From Acidovorax sp. sic0104 (GTDB lineage: Bacteria > Pseudomonadota > Gammaproteobacteria > Burkholderiales > Burkholderiaceae_C): a DNA stretch of 64,000 nt. The notes under the pieces are model-generated. The model was given only the letters and a program-made list of their open reading frames with translations. It did not search any database and was not told the origin of the DNA. The translations under genes and the position numbers were made by a program. Location: the NCBI RefSeq assembly GCF_019219095.1, contig NZ_JAHUWH010000010.1, forward strand, positions 158,960 through 222,959. The letters are read 5' to 3'. Within the stretch, counting starts at the first letter, position 1; every line of letters starts with the position of its first letter. Positions 39,010-48,592 of the stretch are shown here, piece after piece.

Positions 39010-40490
39010 GCAGGAGATTGTGCCGTGTGTGGCGCGTCCGTGTTGTCGGAGGCCGGGTGCGATAGGGGTAGGCGAACCACAGCGTCCAGTCCCGCCACCC
39101 GGCTGCCCGTCATGCGGTTGGTCAGCACGATGCTGCCGCCGAGCGCCTGGACGATCTCGTGGCAGATCGCCAAGCCCAAACCGCTGCCGGTGCGCACGTC
39201 GCCCGCGGAGAACGGTTGGAACAGCCGGGCTGCGAGTTCGTCGTCAATGCCGCTGCCGTGGTCGCTTACCGTGAGCGCCGCATGGCGACCGTCCGCGCGC
39301 AGATCCACGGTCAGCTCGCTGCCCTGCGGCGCGTGGCGCACGGCGTTGTGCAGCAAGTTGCGGCTGAGTTCGCGCAGCATCCATTCGTGCGCCTGCACGG
39401 GTGCCGCCTCGGTGTGGATGCCGAAGTCCAGGTCGCGCTGCGCAATGAGGGGGGATATCTCCAGCGCCACGGTGCGCAGCACATCGTCCATGCGGGTGAT
39501 GGGCGGCGCGCTCTGCTGGCGCAGCTGTTCCACCTTGGCCAGTGCCAGCATCTGGTTGGCCAATTGCGTGGCGCGGTCTACGGTGTCGCTGATCTCGTGC
39601 AGGGCCTGGCGGGGCTCCACGTCGCCCCGCACGGCCGATTGCACTTGGGTCTTGAGCACCGCCAGCGGGGTGCGCAACTGGTGGGACGCATCGCGCACGA
39701 ACCTTTTCTGGTGCCGCAGCAGGTGGCGCAGGCGCTGCATGACTTCGTTGGTGGCATCGATGAGCGGCTGCAGCTCGCGCGGGGCCGATGGGGCTGCGAT
39801 GGGGCTCAAATCCCCTTCCTTGCGGGCTTGAAGCTGGTGGCTGAGCTGGCGCACCGGGTTGGTCGCACGCTGCACGACCAGCGCCACGGTCAATGCCACC
39901 ACGGCGATCAGCAGCGCCTGGCGCAGCAGCGTATTGCGCAGTATTTGCAGCGCCAGCGTTTCGCGCACTTCCAGCGTCTCGGCGACCTGGATCACGGCCA
40001 TGGCGCGCCCGGTGGAACTGGCCACCGGTTGCAGCAGCACCGCCACCCGCACAGGCATGTCCCGGAACGTGTCATCGTAGAAGTCGACCAGCGCGGCGTA
40101 TGGCGGGCGCACGGGGATGGTCCCGCTCCAGGGCCGCAGTTCGTCGAACCCCGAGATCAATTCGCCGTTGAGGCTGGAGACGCGGTAGTACATGCGGCTC
40201 TGGTTGTCCGCCTCGAACGCCTCCAGGGCCGAGTAGGGCACGGTGGCACGCAGGTGCGCGTTCTCTTCGAAGCCTGTGACGTCCAACTGCTCGCTGATGC
40301 TCTTGGCGGATGCCAGCAGCGTGCGGTCATACGCGGTATTCAGCGATGCCAGCGTCTGGTGGTACAGGCTGTAGGTGTTGTAGGTGATGAACACGGCGAC
40401 CGGCACCAGGATGCCCAGCAGCAGGCGGCGGCGCAGCGAGTGCGGCCGGGGTTCCTGGTTCGCGCGCGGTTTCGTGTCGGGGTGCTTCAT
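39006..40490 (-). CDS. tctE: Sensor histidine kinase, TctE-like
   Basis: A 494-residue membrane kinase: membrane helices at about 22-43 and 192-208 enclose a periplasmic sensor of about 150 residues. A HAMP-like linker is followed by the phosphoacceptor His270 in DASHQLRTPL, then the ATPase boxes NLLHNAVRHA (N), DHGSGID (G1) and GSGLGLAICHEI (G2). It would sense extracellular tri/dicarboxylates and phosphorylate TctD. It overlaps tctD at its start and hslR at its end. Confidence 0.92.
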   Translation of the reverse strand: MKHPDTKPRANQEPRPHSLRRRLLLGILVPVAVFITYNTYSLYHQTLASLNTAYDRTLLASAKSISEQLDVTGFEENAHLRATVPYSALEAFEADNQSRMYYRVSSLNGELISGFDELRPWSGTIPVRPPYAALVDFYDDTFRDMPVRVAVLLQPVASSTGRAMAVIQVAETLEVRETLALQILRNTLLRQALLIAVVALTVALVVQRATNPVRQLSHQLQARKEGDLSPIAAPSAPRELQPLIDATNEVMQRLRHLLRHQKRFVRDASHQLRTPLAVLKTQVQSAVRGDVEPRQALHEISDTVDRATQLANQMLALAKVEQLRQQSAPPITRMDDVLRTVALEISPLIAQRDLDFGIHTEAAPVQAHEWMLRELSRNLLHNAVRHAPQGSELTVDLRADGRHAALTVSDHGSGIDDELAARLFQPFSAGDVRTGSGLGLAICHEIVQALGGSIVLTNRMTGSRVAGLDAVVRLPLSHPASDNTDAPHTAQSPA

Positions 40491-41173
40491 GCATCTGTCC
40501 GCAGCAGGTAGCCCAGGCCGCGCAGCGTCATCAGCGTGAGGCCCGTGCCCACCAGCTTCTTGCGCAGCCGGTAGACCACCACCTCGATGGCCTCGTACTG
40601 CACGTCGAGCTGGCCGGGAAACACCAGTTCATACAGCCGCTCTTTCGTCACAGCGTGGCCTGGCTGGGCCAGCAAGGCGTGCATCAGCGCCAGCTCACGC
40701 GGTGTGAGCTCCATCACCTCGCCGTTCAGGTAGATGGCGCCGCTGTTCGTGTCGTAGCGGATGGCCCCGATCTGAACGATGCTGGGGGGCAGGGCGGTGT
40801 TGGCCACCGGGTCGACGCTGCGGCGCACGAGGGCCCGCAGGCGGGCTTCCAGCTCATCCAGGTCGAAGGGTTTGGGCAGGTAGTCGTCCGCGCCCGAATT
40901 CAGTCCCATGATGCGGTCGCCGACGGTTCCGCGCGCAGTGAGGATGATCACCGGCGTGCGCAGCCCGCGCGTGCGCGCCTGCTGCAGCACCTGAAGTCCG
41001 TCGAGGCCCGGCAGCGTGAGGTCCAGCACCACGGCGTCGGGCGGCTGCGCCGCCCACTGCGCCAGCGCTGCGCGGCCATCCCCCACGGGCGTCACCTCCA
41101 TGCCGCGCCGGCTCAGGGCGCGGTGCAGCGTGGCCTGCATGGTGGGATCGTCTTCTACGAGCAGCAATTTCAT
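40487..41173 (-). CDS. tctD: Response regulator, TctD-like (OmpR family)
   Basis: A 228-residue two-component regulator. The receiver domain has EDD at 7-9, phosphoacceptor Asp51 in VVLDLTLPGLDG and Lys in the KPF motif; the C-terminal winged helix (LTPRELALMHALLAQPGHAV, VVYRLRKKL) binds DNA. It is divergent from tctC across 241 bp, so it most likely activates tctCBA when phosphorylated by TctE. The ORF runs further upstream, but ATG 41173 (MKLLLVEDD) is the standard start. Confidence 0.92.
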   Translation of the reverse strand: MKLLLVEDDPTMQATLHRALSRRGMEVTPVGDGRAALAQWAAQPPDAVVLDLTLPGLDGLQVLQQARTRGLRTPVIILTARGTVGDRIMGLNSGADDYLPKPFDLDELEARLRALVRRSVDPVANTALPPSIVQIGAIRYDTNSGAIYLNGEVMELTPRELALMHALLAQPGHAVTKERLYELVFPGQLDVQYEAIEVVVYRLRKKLVGTGLTLMTLRGLGYLLRTDA

Positions 41174-41290
41174 GCGCGGGACCATATCACTCCCATGGCC
41201 CGCCCGCGCGCCAGTTGATTTCGCACAACAGCCAACGGTGACGAGTCCCAGGCCAGTGCACCCGTGGAACTGGCTTCGCCAGGCCACCGG

Positions 41291-41336
41291 GTGCGTCCCC
41301 CTTCAGGGGGAAGGCGCGCAGCGCCTCAGGGGGTTT
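41291..41336. repeat. Palindromic intergenic repeat
   Basis: CCCCCTTCAGGGGG followed by GGCGCGCAGCGCC and CAGGGGG. Elements of this composition are scattered through comamonad genomes between genes. It lies in the tctD-tctC intergenic region, upstream of the likely tctC promoter. A related element is at 52779-52862. Confidence 0.5.
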
Positions 41337-41414
41337 TCCCTAATCCTCCGGACAGCCGTTTGACAGGCAGGGCGCGCATCATTGAAAGGTTCGACAAACC
41401 ATAAGGAGACCCTG

Positions 41415-42374
41415 ATGCGTCGCGATACCTTCCTCAAGTCCCTGGCTGCCGTGGCTGCCGTGGGTGCCTTGCCTCTGTCTGCACATGCCGCAGCGGCGAT
41501 CAAGATGATGATTCCCGCCAACCCTGGCGGTGGCTGGGACACCACCGGCCGTGCCCTGGGCAAGGCCATGCAGGATGCCGGCGTGGCCAGCTCGGTCACC
41601 TATGACAACAAGGGCGGCGCGGCGGGCGCCATTGGCTTGGCGCAGTTCGCCAACGCCAGCAAGGGTGACCCCAACGCGCTGATGACGATGGGCGCGGTGA
41701 TGCTGGGCGGCATCATCACCGGCAAGCCGCCGGTGGGCCTGGACAAGGTCACCCCCCTGGTGCGCCTGAGCAGCGAGTACAACGTGTTCGTGCTGCCGGC
41801 CAACTCGCCTTTCAAGACCATGAAGGACGTGGTGGACCAGCTCAAGAAGGACCCCGGCAGCGTGAAGTGGGGCGGCGGTTCGCGCGGCTCCACCGAGCAC
41901 ATCGCCGCAGCCATGATCGCCCGCGAAGTGGGCGTGGACCCTGCCAAGATCAACTACGTGGCTTTCCGTGGGGGCGGTGAGGCCACCGCCGCCATCCTGG
42001 GCGGCAACGTCACCGTGGGTGGCAGCGGCTACAGCGAGTTCGCCGAGTACATTGCCGCCGGCAAGATGCGCGCTGTGGGCGTGACGTCTGCCACGCGCCT
42101 GAAGGGCGTGAACGTGCCCACGCTCAAGGAGCAGGGCATCAACGTCGAGATCGGCAATTGGCGTGGAGTGTATGGCGCGGCGGGCATCACCCCTGCGCAG
42201 CGCAAGGAGCTGATCGACGCGCTTTCCAAGACCTACAAGCACAAGGCTTGGCAGGACGCCATGGAAAAGAACGGCTGGACGCCCGCGTGGCTGGCTGGCG
42301 ACGAGTTTGCCAACTTCGTGGACGCCGAGTTCGCCAGCCTGCGTGCCACGATGGCCAAGTCCGGAATGATCTGA
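41415..42374 (+). CDS. tctC: Tricarboxylate-binding periplasmic protein TctC
   Basis: A 319-residue BUG/TctC binding protein. The signal peptide has a twin-arginine pattern (RRDTFLKSLAAVAAVGALPL) ending near AHA at 25-27. The mature part has MIPANPGGGWDTTGRALGKA, the ligand-binding loop typical of the family, and RGGGEATAAILGGNVTVGGS. It captures citrate or a similar carboxylate for TctBA. AAGGAG lies 8 nt before ATG 41415. First gene of tctCBA. Confidence 0.92.
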   Translation: MRRDTFLKSLAAVAAVGALPLSAHAAAAIKMMIPANPGGGWDTTGRALGKAMQDAGVASSVTYDNKGGAAGAIGLAQFANASKGDPNALMTMGAVMLGGIITGKPPVGLDKVTPLVRLSSEYNVFVLPANSPFKTMKDVVDQLKKDPGSVKWGGGSRGSTEHIAAAMIAREVGVDPAKINYVAFRGGGEATAAILGGNVTVGGSGYSEFAEYIAAGKMRAVGVTSATRLKGVNVPTLKEQGINVEIGNWRGVYGAAGITPAQRKELIDALSKTYKHKAWQDAMEKNGWTPAWLAGDEFANFVDAEFASLRATMAKSGMI

Positions 42375-42494
42375 CCGGCGTTCTCGGACCGGTCGCACGC
42401 CCGGGGCTGAGGTACGGCGCCACCGCCGTCGCCCCGGGCGCTGCGCAATCCAGGGCTGCATCGGCCCTGTCGCTCTTTTCGCGGGACCAAAAAC

Positions 42495-43010
42495 ATGACA
42501 CAACATTCCTCTCGCTCCACGGGCCTCCAGACCGTGGTCGGAGCGGGCATCCTGCTGCTGGGCTGCCTGCTGGCCTGGGGCGCCACCTCCATCAGCTCCG
42601 AGGCGGGCTATGGCGGCGTAGGCCCCAATTTCTTCCCCTGGGTGGTGGCCATCGTGCTGATCATCTGCGGCGCTCTGTCCGTCATTCATGCCCGTACGGG
42701 CGGTTTTCGTGAGCTGGAAGAGGCTTCGGGCGATGGGCAAGCCCACTGGAAGGGCTTTATCTGGGTGTCGGTCGGCCTTCTGCTCAATGCCTTGCTGATC
42801 ACATCGCTCGGTTTCATCCTGAGCTGCGCGCTGTGCTTCGTGCTCGCGGTGCGGGGCTTCAAGAGCTCGGAAGGCACGCTCGACCTGAGCCCCAAGGCCT
42901 GGTTCAAGGACCTTTTCATCGGTGTGGCCGTGGCCGCGCCGGTGTTCTGGATGTTTACCCAACTGCTGGCGATCAACCTGCCCGGCCTCACGAACACGGG
43001 ATGGCTGTAA
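42495..43010 (+). CDS. tctB: Tripartite tricarboxylate transporter small membrane protein TctB
   Basis: A 171-residue membrane protein with four predicted helices: about 15-33, 46-63, 85-120 as a pair, and 145-160. The segment GYGGVGPNFFPWVVAIVLII is typical of TctB. It forms the transporter with TctA and receives substrate from TctC. Starts 120 bp after tctC; tctA follows in 15 bp. Confidence 0.9.
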   Translation: MTQHSSRSTGLQTVVGAGILLLGCLLAWGATSISSEAGYGGVGPNFFPWVVAIVLIICGALSVIHARTGGFRELEEASGDGQAHWKGFIWVSVGLLLNALLITSLGFILSCALCFVLAVRGFKSSEGTLDLSPKAWFKDLFIGVAVAAPVFWMFTQLLAINLPGLTNTGWL

Positions 43011-43025
43011 AGCCAGCACGACACC

Positions 43026-44531
43026 ATGGATACCTGGAACCTCCTGCTGCAGGGCTTCATCACTGCAGCCACTCCCATCAACCTGATGTGGGCCTTCGTG
43101 GGCTGTGTCATCGGCACCGCCGTGGGCGTGCTGCCGGGCATCGGCCCCGCAGTGGCCGTGGCCATGCTGCTGCCCATCACCGTCAAGGTCGAGGCCACCG
43201 CCTCGATGATCTTCTTTGCCGGCATCTACTACGGCGCCATGTACGGTGGCTCCACCACCTCCATCCTGCTCAACACGCCGGGTGAGGCGGGCTCCATGGT
43301 CACGGCCATGGAGGGCAACAAGATGGCCAAGAACGGCCGCGCCGGGGCGGCGCTGGCCACCGCGGCCATCGGCTCGTTCGTGGCGGGCACCATCGCCACC
43401 GTGCTCGTGACCTTCTTCGCCCCCGTGGTGGCCGAGTACGCCGTGCGCCTGGGCCCGCCCGAATACTTCATGCTGATGGTGCTCGCCTTCACCACCGTGA
43501 GCGCGGTGCTGGGCAAGAGCACGCTGCGTGGCATGGTGGCACTGTTCGTCGGCCTGGCCCTTGGCCTGATCGGCATTGACCAGCTCACCGCCCAGGCCCG
43601 CTACACCGCCGGCGTGCCCGAGCTGATGGACGGCATCGAAGTCGTGCTGATCGCCGTGGGCCTGTTCGCCGTGGGCGAAGCGCTGTACAACGTGATGTAC
43701 GAAGGCAAGACCGACGAGACGCAGAACAAGCTCACCAGCACGCACATGACCAAGGAAGAGTGGCGCCGTTCGTGGCCCGCCTGGCTGCGCGCCACGGCCA
43801 TCGGCTTTCCCTTCGGCACGGTGCCTGCGGGCGGCAGCGAGATTCCCACTTTCCTGAGCTATGCCGCTGAAAAGAAGCTCAGCAAGCACAAGGAAGAGTT
43901 CGGCACCACGGGCGCCATCGAAGGCGTGGCGGGCCCCGAGGCCGCCAACAACGCGGCCATCACGGCAACGCTGATCCCGCTGCTCACGCTGGGCATCCCC
44001 ACGTCCAATACCACCGCCATCCTGCTGGGCGCGTTCCAGAACTACGGCATCCAGCCCGGCCCGCAGCTGTTCAGCAGCAACGGTGCGCTGGTGTGGGCGC
44101 TGATCGCGTCGATGTACATCGGCAACGTCATGCTGCTGATCCTGAACCTGCCGCTGGTGGGCCTGTGGGTCAAGCTGCTCAAGATCCCCAAGTCGTACCT
44201 GTACGCTGGCATCCTGGTGTTCGCCACGCTCGGCGTGTATGGCATGCGCCAGAGCGCGTTCGACCTGGTGCTGCTGTACGCCATCGGCCTGCTCGGTGTG
44301 GTGATGCGCCGTTTCGATTTCCCATCGGCTCCCGTCGTCGTGGGCATGATCCTGGGGCCGCTGGCCGAAGCGCAGATGCGCAACGCAGTCGCCATTGGCG
44401 AAGGCAAGTGGACCATCTTCTTCGAGCGTCCTGGCTCGCTGACACTGATGGTGATCGTGCTGGCCGTGCTGATCCTGCCCCGCGTGGCACGTCGCTGGGC
44501 GGCCCGCAAGATGGCGTTGGCGCAAGCCTGA
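43026..44531 (+). CDS. tctA: Tripartite tricarboxylate transporter large membrane protein TctA
   Basis: A 501-residue protein with about 10-12 membrane helices. Signature segments: [40 protein letters not shown] with NTPGEAGS, and [18 protein letters not shown]. It provides the ion-coupled transport path for carboxylates. The last gene of the operon, with a strong terminator 32 bp beyond its stop. Confidence 0.95.
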   Translation: MDTWNLLLQGFITAATPINLMWAFVGCVIGTAVGVLPGIGPAVAVAMLLPITVKVEATASMIFFAGIYYGAMYGGSTTSILLNTPGEAGSMVTAMEGNKMAKNGRAGAALATAAIGSFVAGTIATVLVTFFAPVVAEYAVRLGPPEYFMLMVLAFTTVSAVLGKSTLRGMVALFVGLALGLIGIDQLTAQARYTAGVPELMDGIEVVLIAVGLFAVGEALYNVMYEGKTDETQNKLTSTHMTKEEWRRSWPAWLRATAIGFPFGTVPAGGSEIPTFLSYAAEKKLSKHKEEFGTTGAIEGVAGPEAANNAAITATLIPLLTLGIPTSNTTAILLGAFQNYGIQPGPQLFSSNGALVWALIASMYIGNVMLLILNLPLVGLWVKLLKIPKSYLYAGILVFATLGVYGMRQSAFDLVLLYAIGLLGVVMRRFDFPSAPVVVGMILGPLAEAQMRNAVAIGEGKWTIFFERPGSLTLMVIVLAVLILPRVARRWAARKMALAQA

Positions 44532-44563
44532 GTCCGGCGGCTGCTACGCCGGCACTCGCCAAC

Positions 44564-44594
44564 AAAAAAACCGCGCCTTACAGCGCGGTTTTTT
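44564..44594 (+). terminator. Terminator of tctCBA
   Basis: AAAAAAACCGCGC, loop cttaca, GCGCGGTTTTTT. The A-rich 5' side means it can also stop transcription from the other direction. Confidence 0.9.
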
Positions 44595-44703
44595 GATGGG
44601 TCAGCAGCAATGTCATTGCAAGCCAGACACCGAAAGCCCTGACGCCTCTCGATACCCTCCCCACCAGGTGGCTTGCTCAACGGGTGCTGATTCTACCATA
44701 AAA

Positions 44704-44724
44704 TGCGAATAGTTCTTATTTGCA
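44704..44724. promoter_or_regulatory. Fur-box-like palindrome upstream of DUF2325 gene
   Basis: TGCGAATA and TATTTGCA form an 8-5-8 inverted repeat around GTTCT, with one mismatch. The 'GAAT..TTCTTATTTG' layout resembles betaproteobacterial Fur sites. It ends 10 bp before the start codon and could block initiation when iron is plentiful. Inferred from pattern only. Confidence 0.5.
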
Positions 44725-44734
44725 AAGGTGGTGC

Positions 44735-45445
44735 ATGCATTCACTTCCGCAGGAGTTTCTGGCGCTGTGCCGCCAACTGGGCGACGCGCAGCAGCGCTGC
44801 AGCGCCGCCATCGCCTCCCAGGCCGCGCAGATCGACGCCTTGACCGCCGAGGTGGTGCGGCTGCGCGGCGCAGTCGTCCTGCGGGATACGCGCCTGGCCA
44901 TCGCCAGGGAAGAACTCGCGCAGTTGCAGGCCGCAAGCCCCGGGTTGCCCCATCGCAAGGCCATGGCGCGGCACATCCGCCAGCTGGCAGAGCGCATCAC
45001 GGCCTTGTCGCGCGAATGCCTGCGCTGGCGTCAGGCGGCCTCCGCCGTGGCGCAAGGGCCGGCGGCGGTTGCTGCGCGTTCGGTGCCGCGACCGTGGGCA
45101 GCGGCGCCATCGATGAGCATGCAGCCTGCGCACCTGGCTGCCCGCAACGCGCCGATGCCGGTGGAAGCCGGTGATTCGGCTCTGGACGCCAACCTCGCTG
45201 CAGCCGACCTCGTGATCTGCCAGACCGGCTGCATCAGCCACGACCAGTATTGGCGTGTGCAGGACCACTGCCGCCGTACCGGCAAGCCCTGCATCCTGGT
45301 GGACCAGCCACTGGCCGCGCGCGAGGCCGAGGTGTTGTCGGCCATCCAGCCCATGGTGGTGCTGCGGATGACACGCTCGCAACCAACAGCAAGCATCGAT
45401 GCAGAGGGTTCGGCGCTTGCGGCTCCGGATGAAAAGGCCTTCTAG
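44735..45445 (+). CDS. DUF2325 domain protein
   Basis: A 236-residue protein. Residues 1-105 are helical, probably coiled coil (LGDAQQRCSAAIASQAAQID). A Pro/Ala linker follows, then a C-terminal DUF2325 domain: AADLVICQTGCISHDQYWRV, HCRRTGKPCILVDQP. Conserved Cys/His residues there may bind metal or a small ligand; function is not known. ATG 44735 follows AAAGGTG. The Fur-like palindrome directly upstream links it to iron control, as inferred. Confidence 0.75.
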   Translation: MHSLPQEFLALCRQLGDAQQRCSAAIASQAAQIDALTAEVVRLRGAVVLRDTRLAIAREELAQLQAASPGLPHRKAMARHIRQLAERITALSRECLRWRQAASAVAQGPAAVAARSVPRPWAAAPSMSMQPAHLAARNAPMPVEAGDSALDANLAAADLVICQTGCISHDQYWRVQDHCRRTGKPCILVDQPLAAREAEVLSAIQPMVVLRMTRSQPTASIDAEGSALAAPDEKAF

Positions 45446-45562
45446 CGACTGAAAAACAAAGGCTTGGCGCTATTAATTATGTAGCAAATTGCGTCGCTTG
45501 CGGGGTGGGTGCATCGCCGCCATACGCCAACCGGCACCGTGCCGCCACGCTACCATCCGCGC

Positions 45563-47065
<1,503 letters not shown>

Positions 47066-47068
47066 AAA

Positions 47069-47120
47069 TCAGGCAAATGTCTGAAATTCAGGCAAATTGA
47101 CTGTATCAATTTCAGGCAAT
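47069..47120. promoter_or_regulatory. Three upstream activator repeats (TCAGGCAAT)
   Basis: TCAGGCAAAT at 47069 and 47088, and TCAGGCAAT at 47112; the first is also half of an imperfect palindrome with TCTGA. They lie 50-115 bp upstream of the -24/-12 promoter, the normal position for enhancer binding, and directly after the activator gene. Confidence 0.7.
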
Positions 47121-47169
47121 GTTTCCGTGGCGTTTCAAAAACTTTCTTCAAAATCAACAGCTTGTGCCT

Positions 47170-47186
47170 TGGCACGAACTGTGCAA
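47170..47186 (+). promoter_or_regulatory. Sigma-54 promoter (-24/-12)
   Basis: TGGCACGAACTGTGCA fits the consensus TGGCACG-N4-TTGCW with GG (47171-47172) and GC (47183-47184) exactly 10 nt apart. Predicted transcription start about 12 nt downstream, just before the ribosome site AAAGGAG and ATG 47219. Confidence 0.85.
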
Positions 47187-47218
47187 TGTTCAGGCATCAA
47201 CACAAAGGAGACATCGCC

Positions 47219-48418
47219 ATGCACCGTCGCACCCTGGTCGCCCTCGCTGCCGCCGCAGTCACCGCAGCGGCCACGCTGTCCGCCCCCGCGTTCGCCCAGA
47301 CTTCCGGCGAGATCCGCATCGCCCACATCTACAGCAAGACCGGCCCGCTGGAGGCCTACGGCAAGCAGACGCAGACCGGCCTGCTGATGGGCCTGAACTA
47401 CGCCACCGGCGGCTCCATGACCGTCAACGGCAAGAAGCTCGTCGTGATCGAAAAGGACGACCAGGGCAAGCCCGACCTGGGCAAGAGCCTGCTGGCCACC
47501 GCGTACTCGGATGACAAGGCCGACATCGCCGTGGGCCCCACGGCATCCGGCGTGGCGCTGGCGCTGCTGCCAGTGGCCGAGGAATACAAGAAGATCCTGC
47601 TGGTCGAGCCCGCCGTGGCCGACTCGATCACTGGCGACAAGTGGAACAAGTACATCTTTCGCACCGGCCGCAACAGCAGCCAGGACGCCATCTCCAACGC
47701 CGTGGCGATCGACAAGGAGGGTGTGACCGTGGCCACGCTGGCCCAGGACAACGCCTTCGGCCGCGATGGCGTGAAGGCCTTCAAGGATTCGATCAAGAAG
47801 GCCAAGCTTTCGCACGAGGAGTACCTGCCCGCCGCCACCACCGACTTCACCGCCGGTGCCCAGCGCCTGATCGACAAGCTCAAGGACCAGCCCGGCCGCA
47901 AGATCATCTGGATCGTCTGGGCGGGCGCCGGCAACCCCTTCAAGATCGCCGACATGGACCTGAAGCGCTACGGCATCGAGATTGCTACCGGCGGCAACAT
48001 CCTGCCCGCCATGGCTGCGTACAAGAACTTCCCCGGCATGGAAGGCGCCACGTACTACTACTTCGGCATCCCCAAGAACCCCGTGAACGAAGCCATGGTG
48101 GCCGCGCATTACAAGGAGTTCAAGACCCCGCCGGACTTCTTCACCGCTGGCGGCTTCAGCTCGGCCATGGCGCTGGTCACCGCGCTCAAGGCCACGGGCG
48201 GCGACACCAACACCAACAAGCTCATCAAGACCATGGAAGGCATGAGTTTCGACACTCCCAAGGGCAAGATGACCTTCCGCAAGGAAGACCACCAGGCCAT
48301 GCAGAGCATGTACCACTTCAAGATCAAGGTGGACCCGGCCTTCGCCTGGGGCGTGCCCGAGCTGGTGCGCGAGATCAAGCCTGAAGAAATGAACGTGCCC
48401 ATCCGCAACAAGCGATAG
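47219..48418 (+). CDS. Liv-type ABC transporter substrate-binding protein
   Basis: A 399-residue periplasmic binding protein of the LivJ type. It has a clear signal peptide (HRRTLVALAAAAVTAAATLS, cut near AFA-QT), then IRIAHIYSKTGPLEAYGKQT and two alpha/beta lobes, with LAQDNAFGRDGVKAFKDSI. Such proteins bind amino acids or many other small carboxylic acids. First gene behind the sigma-54 promoter, followed by its own partial terminator and the PHB depolymerase gene. In this context the ligand may be 3-hydroxybutyrate or its oligomers; the sequence alone cannot show it. Confidence 0.88.
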   Translation: MHRRTLVALAAAAVTAAATLSAPAFAQTSGEIRIAHIYSKTGPLEAYGKQTQTGLLMGLNYATGGSMTVNGKKLVVIEKDDQGKPDLGKSLLATAYSDDKADIAVGPTASGVALALLPVAEEYKKILLVEPAVADSITGDKWNKYIFRTGRNSSQDAISNAVAIDKEGVTVATLAQDNAFGRDGVKAFKDSIKKAKLSHEEYLPAATTDFTAGAQRLIDKLKDQPGRKIIWIVWAGAGNPFKIADMDLKRYGIEIATGGNILPAMAAYKNFPGMEGATYYYFGIPKNPVNEAMVAAHYKEFKTPPDFFTAGGFSSAMALVTALKATGGDTNTNKLIKTMEGMSFDTPKGKMTFRKEDHQAMQSMYHFKIKVDPAFAWGVPELVREIKPEEMNVPIRNKR

Positions 48419-48488
48419 GCGCGACCACACGCGTTAGCGTGGCCTGGCGCGGGGCCTCTTCATGGCCCGGTGCCAGGGTTCATCCCGC

Positions 48489-48510
48489 AGGGGCGGCCGC
48501 CCCTTTTTTT
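48489..48510 (+). terminator. Terminator-like hairpin after the first binding protein
   Basis: GGGGC-GGCC-GCCCC followed by seven Ts. It lies 71 bp after the binding-protein gene and 83 bp before the depolymerase, so it would let the binding protein be made in excess over the rest of the operon, or split the transcript. Confidence 0.7.
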
Positions 48511-48592
48511 CCAAGTGAATTGATGCATGAACCCCTGGGTCTACACAGGGGCTGGGTCGGTTTTTCTCAAAATTATTTGGAGACAAGACAAC

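Noticed and set aside
41379..44525. 1048-aa open frame opposite tctCBA
   Set aside because: Composition dominated by His, Gln, Gly and Arg, no ribosome site or domain; tctC, tctB and tctA on the plus strand are unmistakable.
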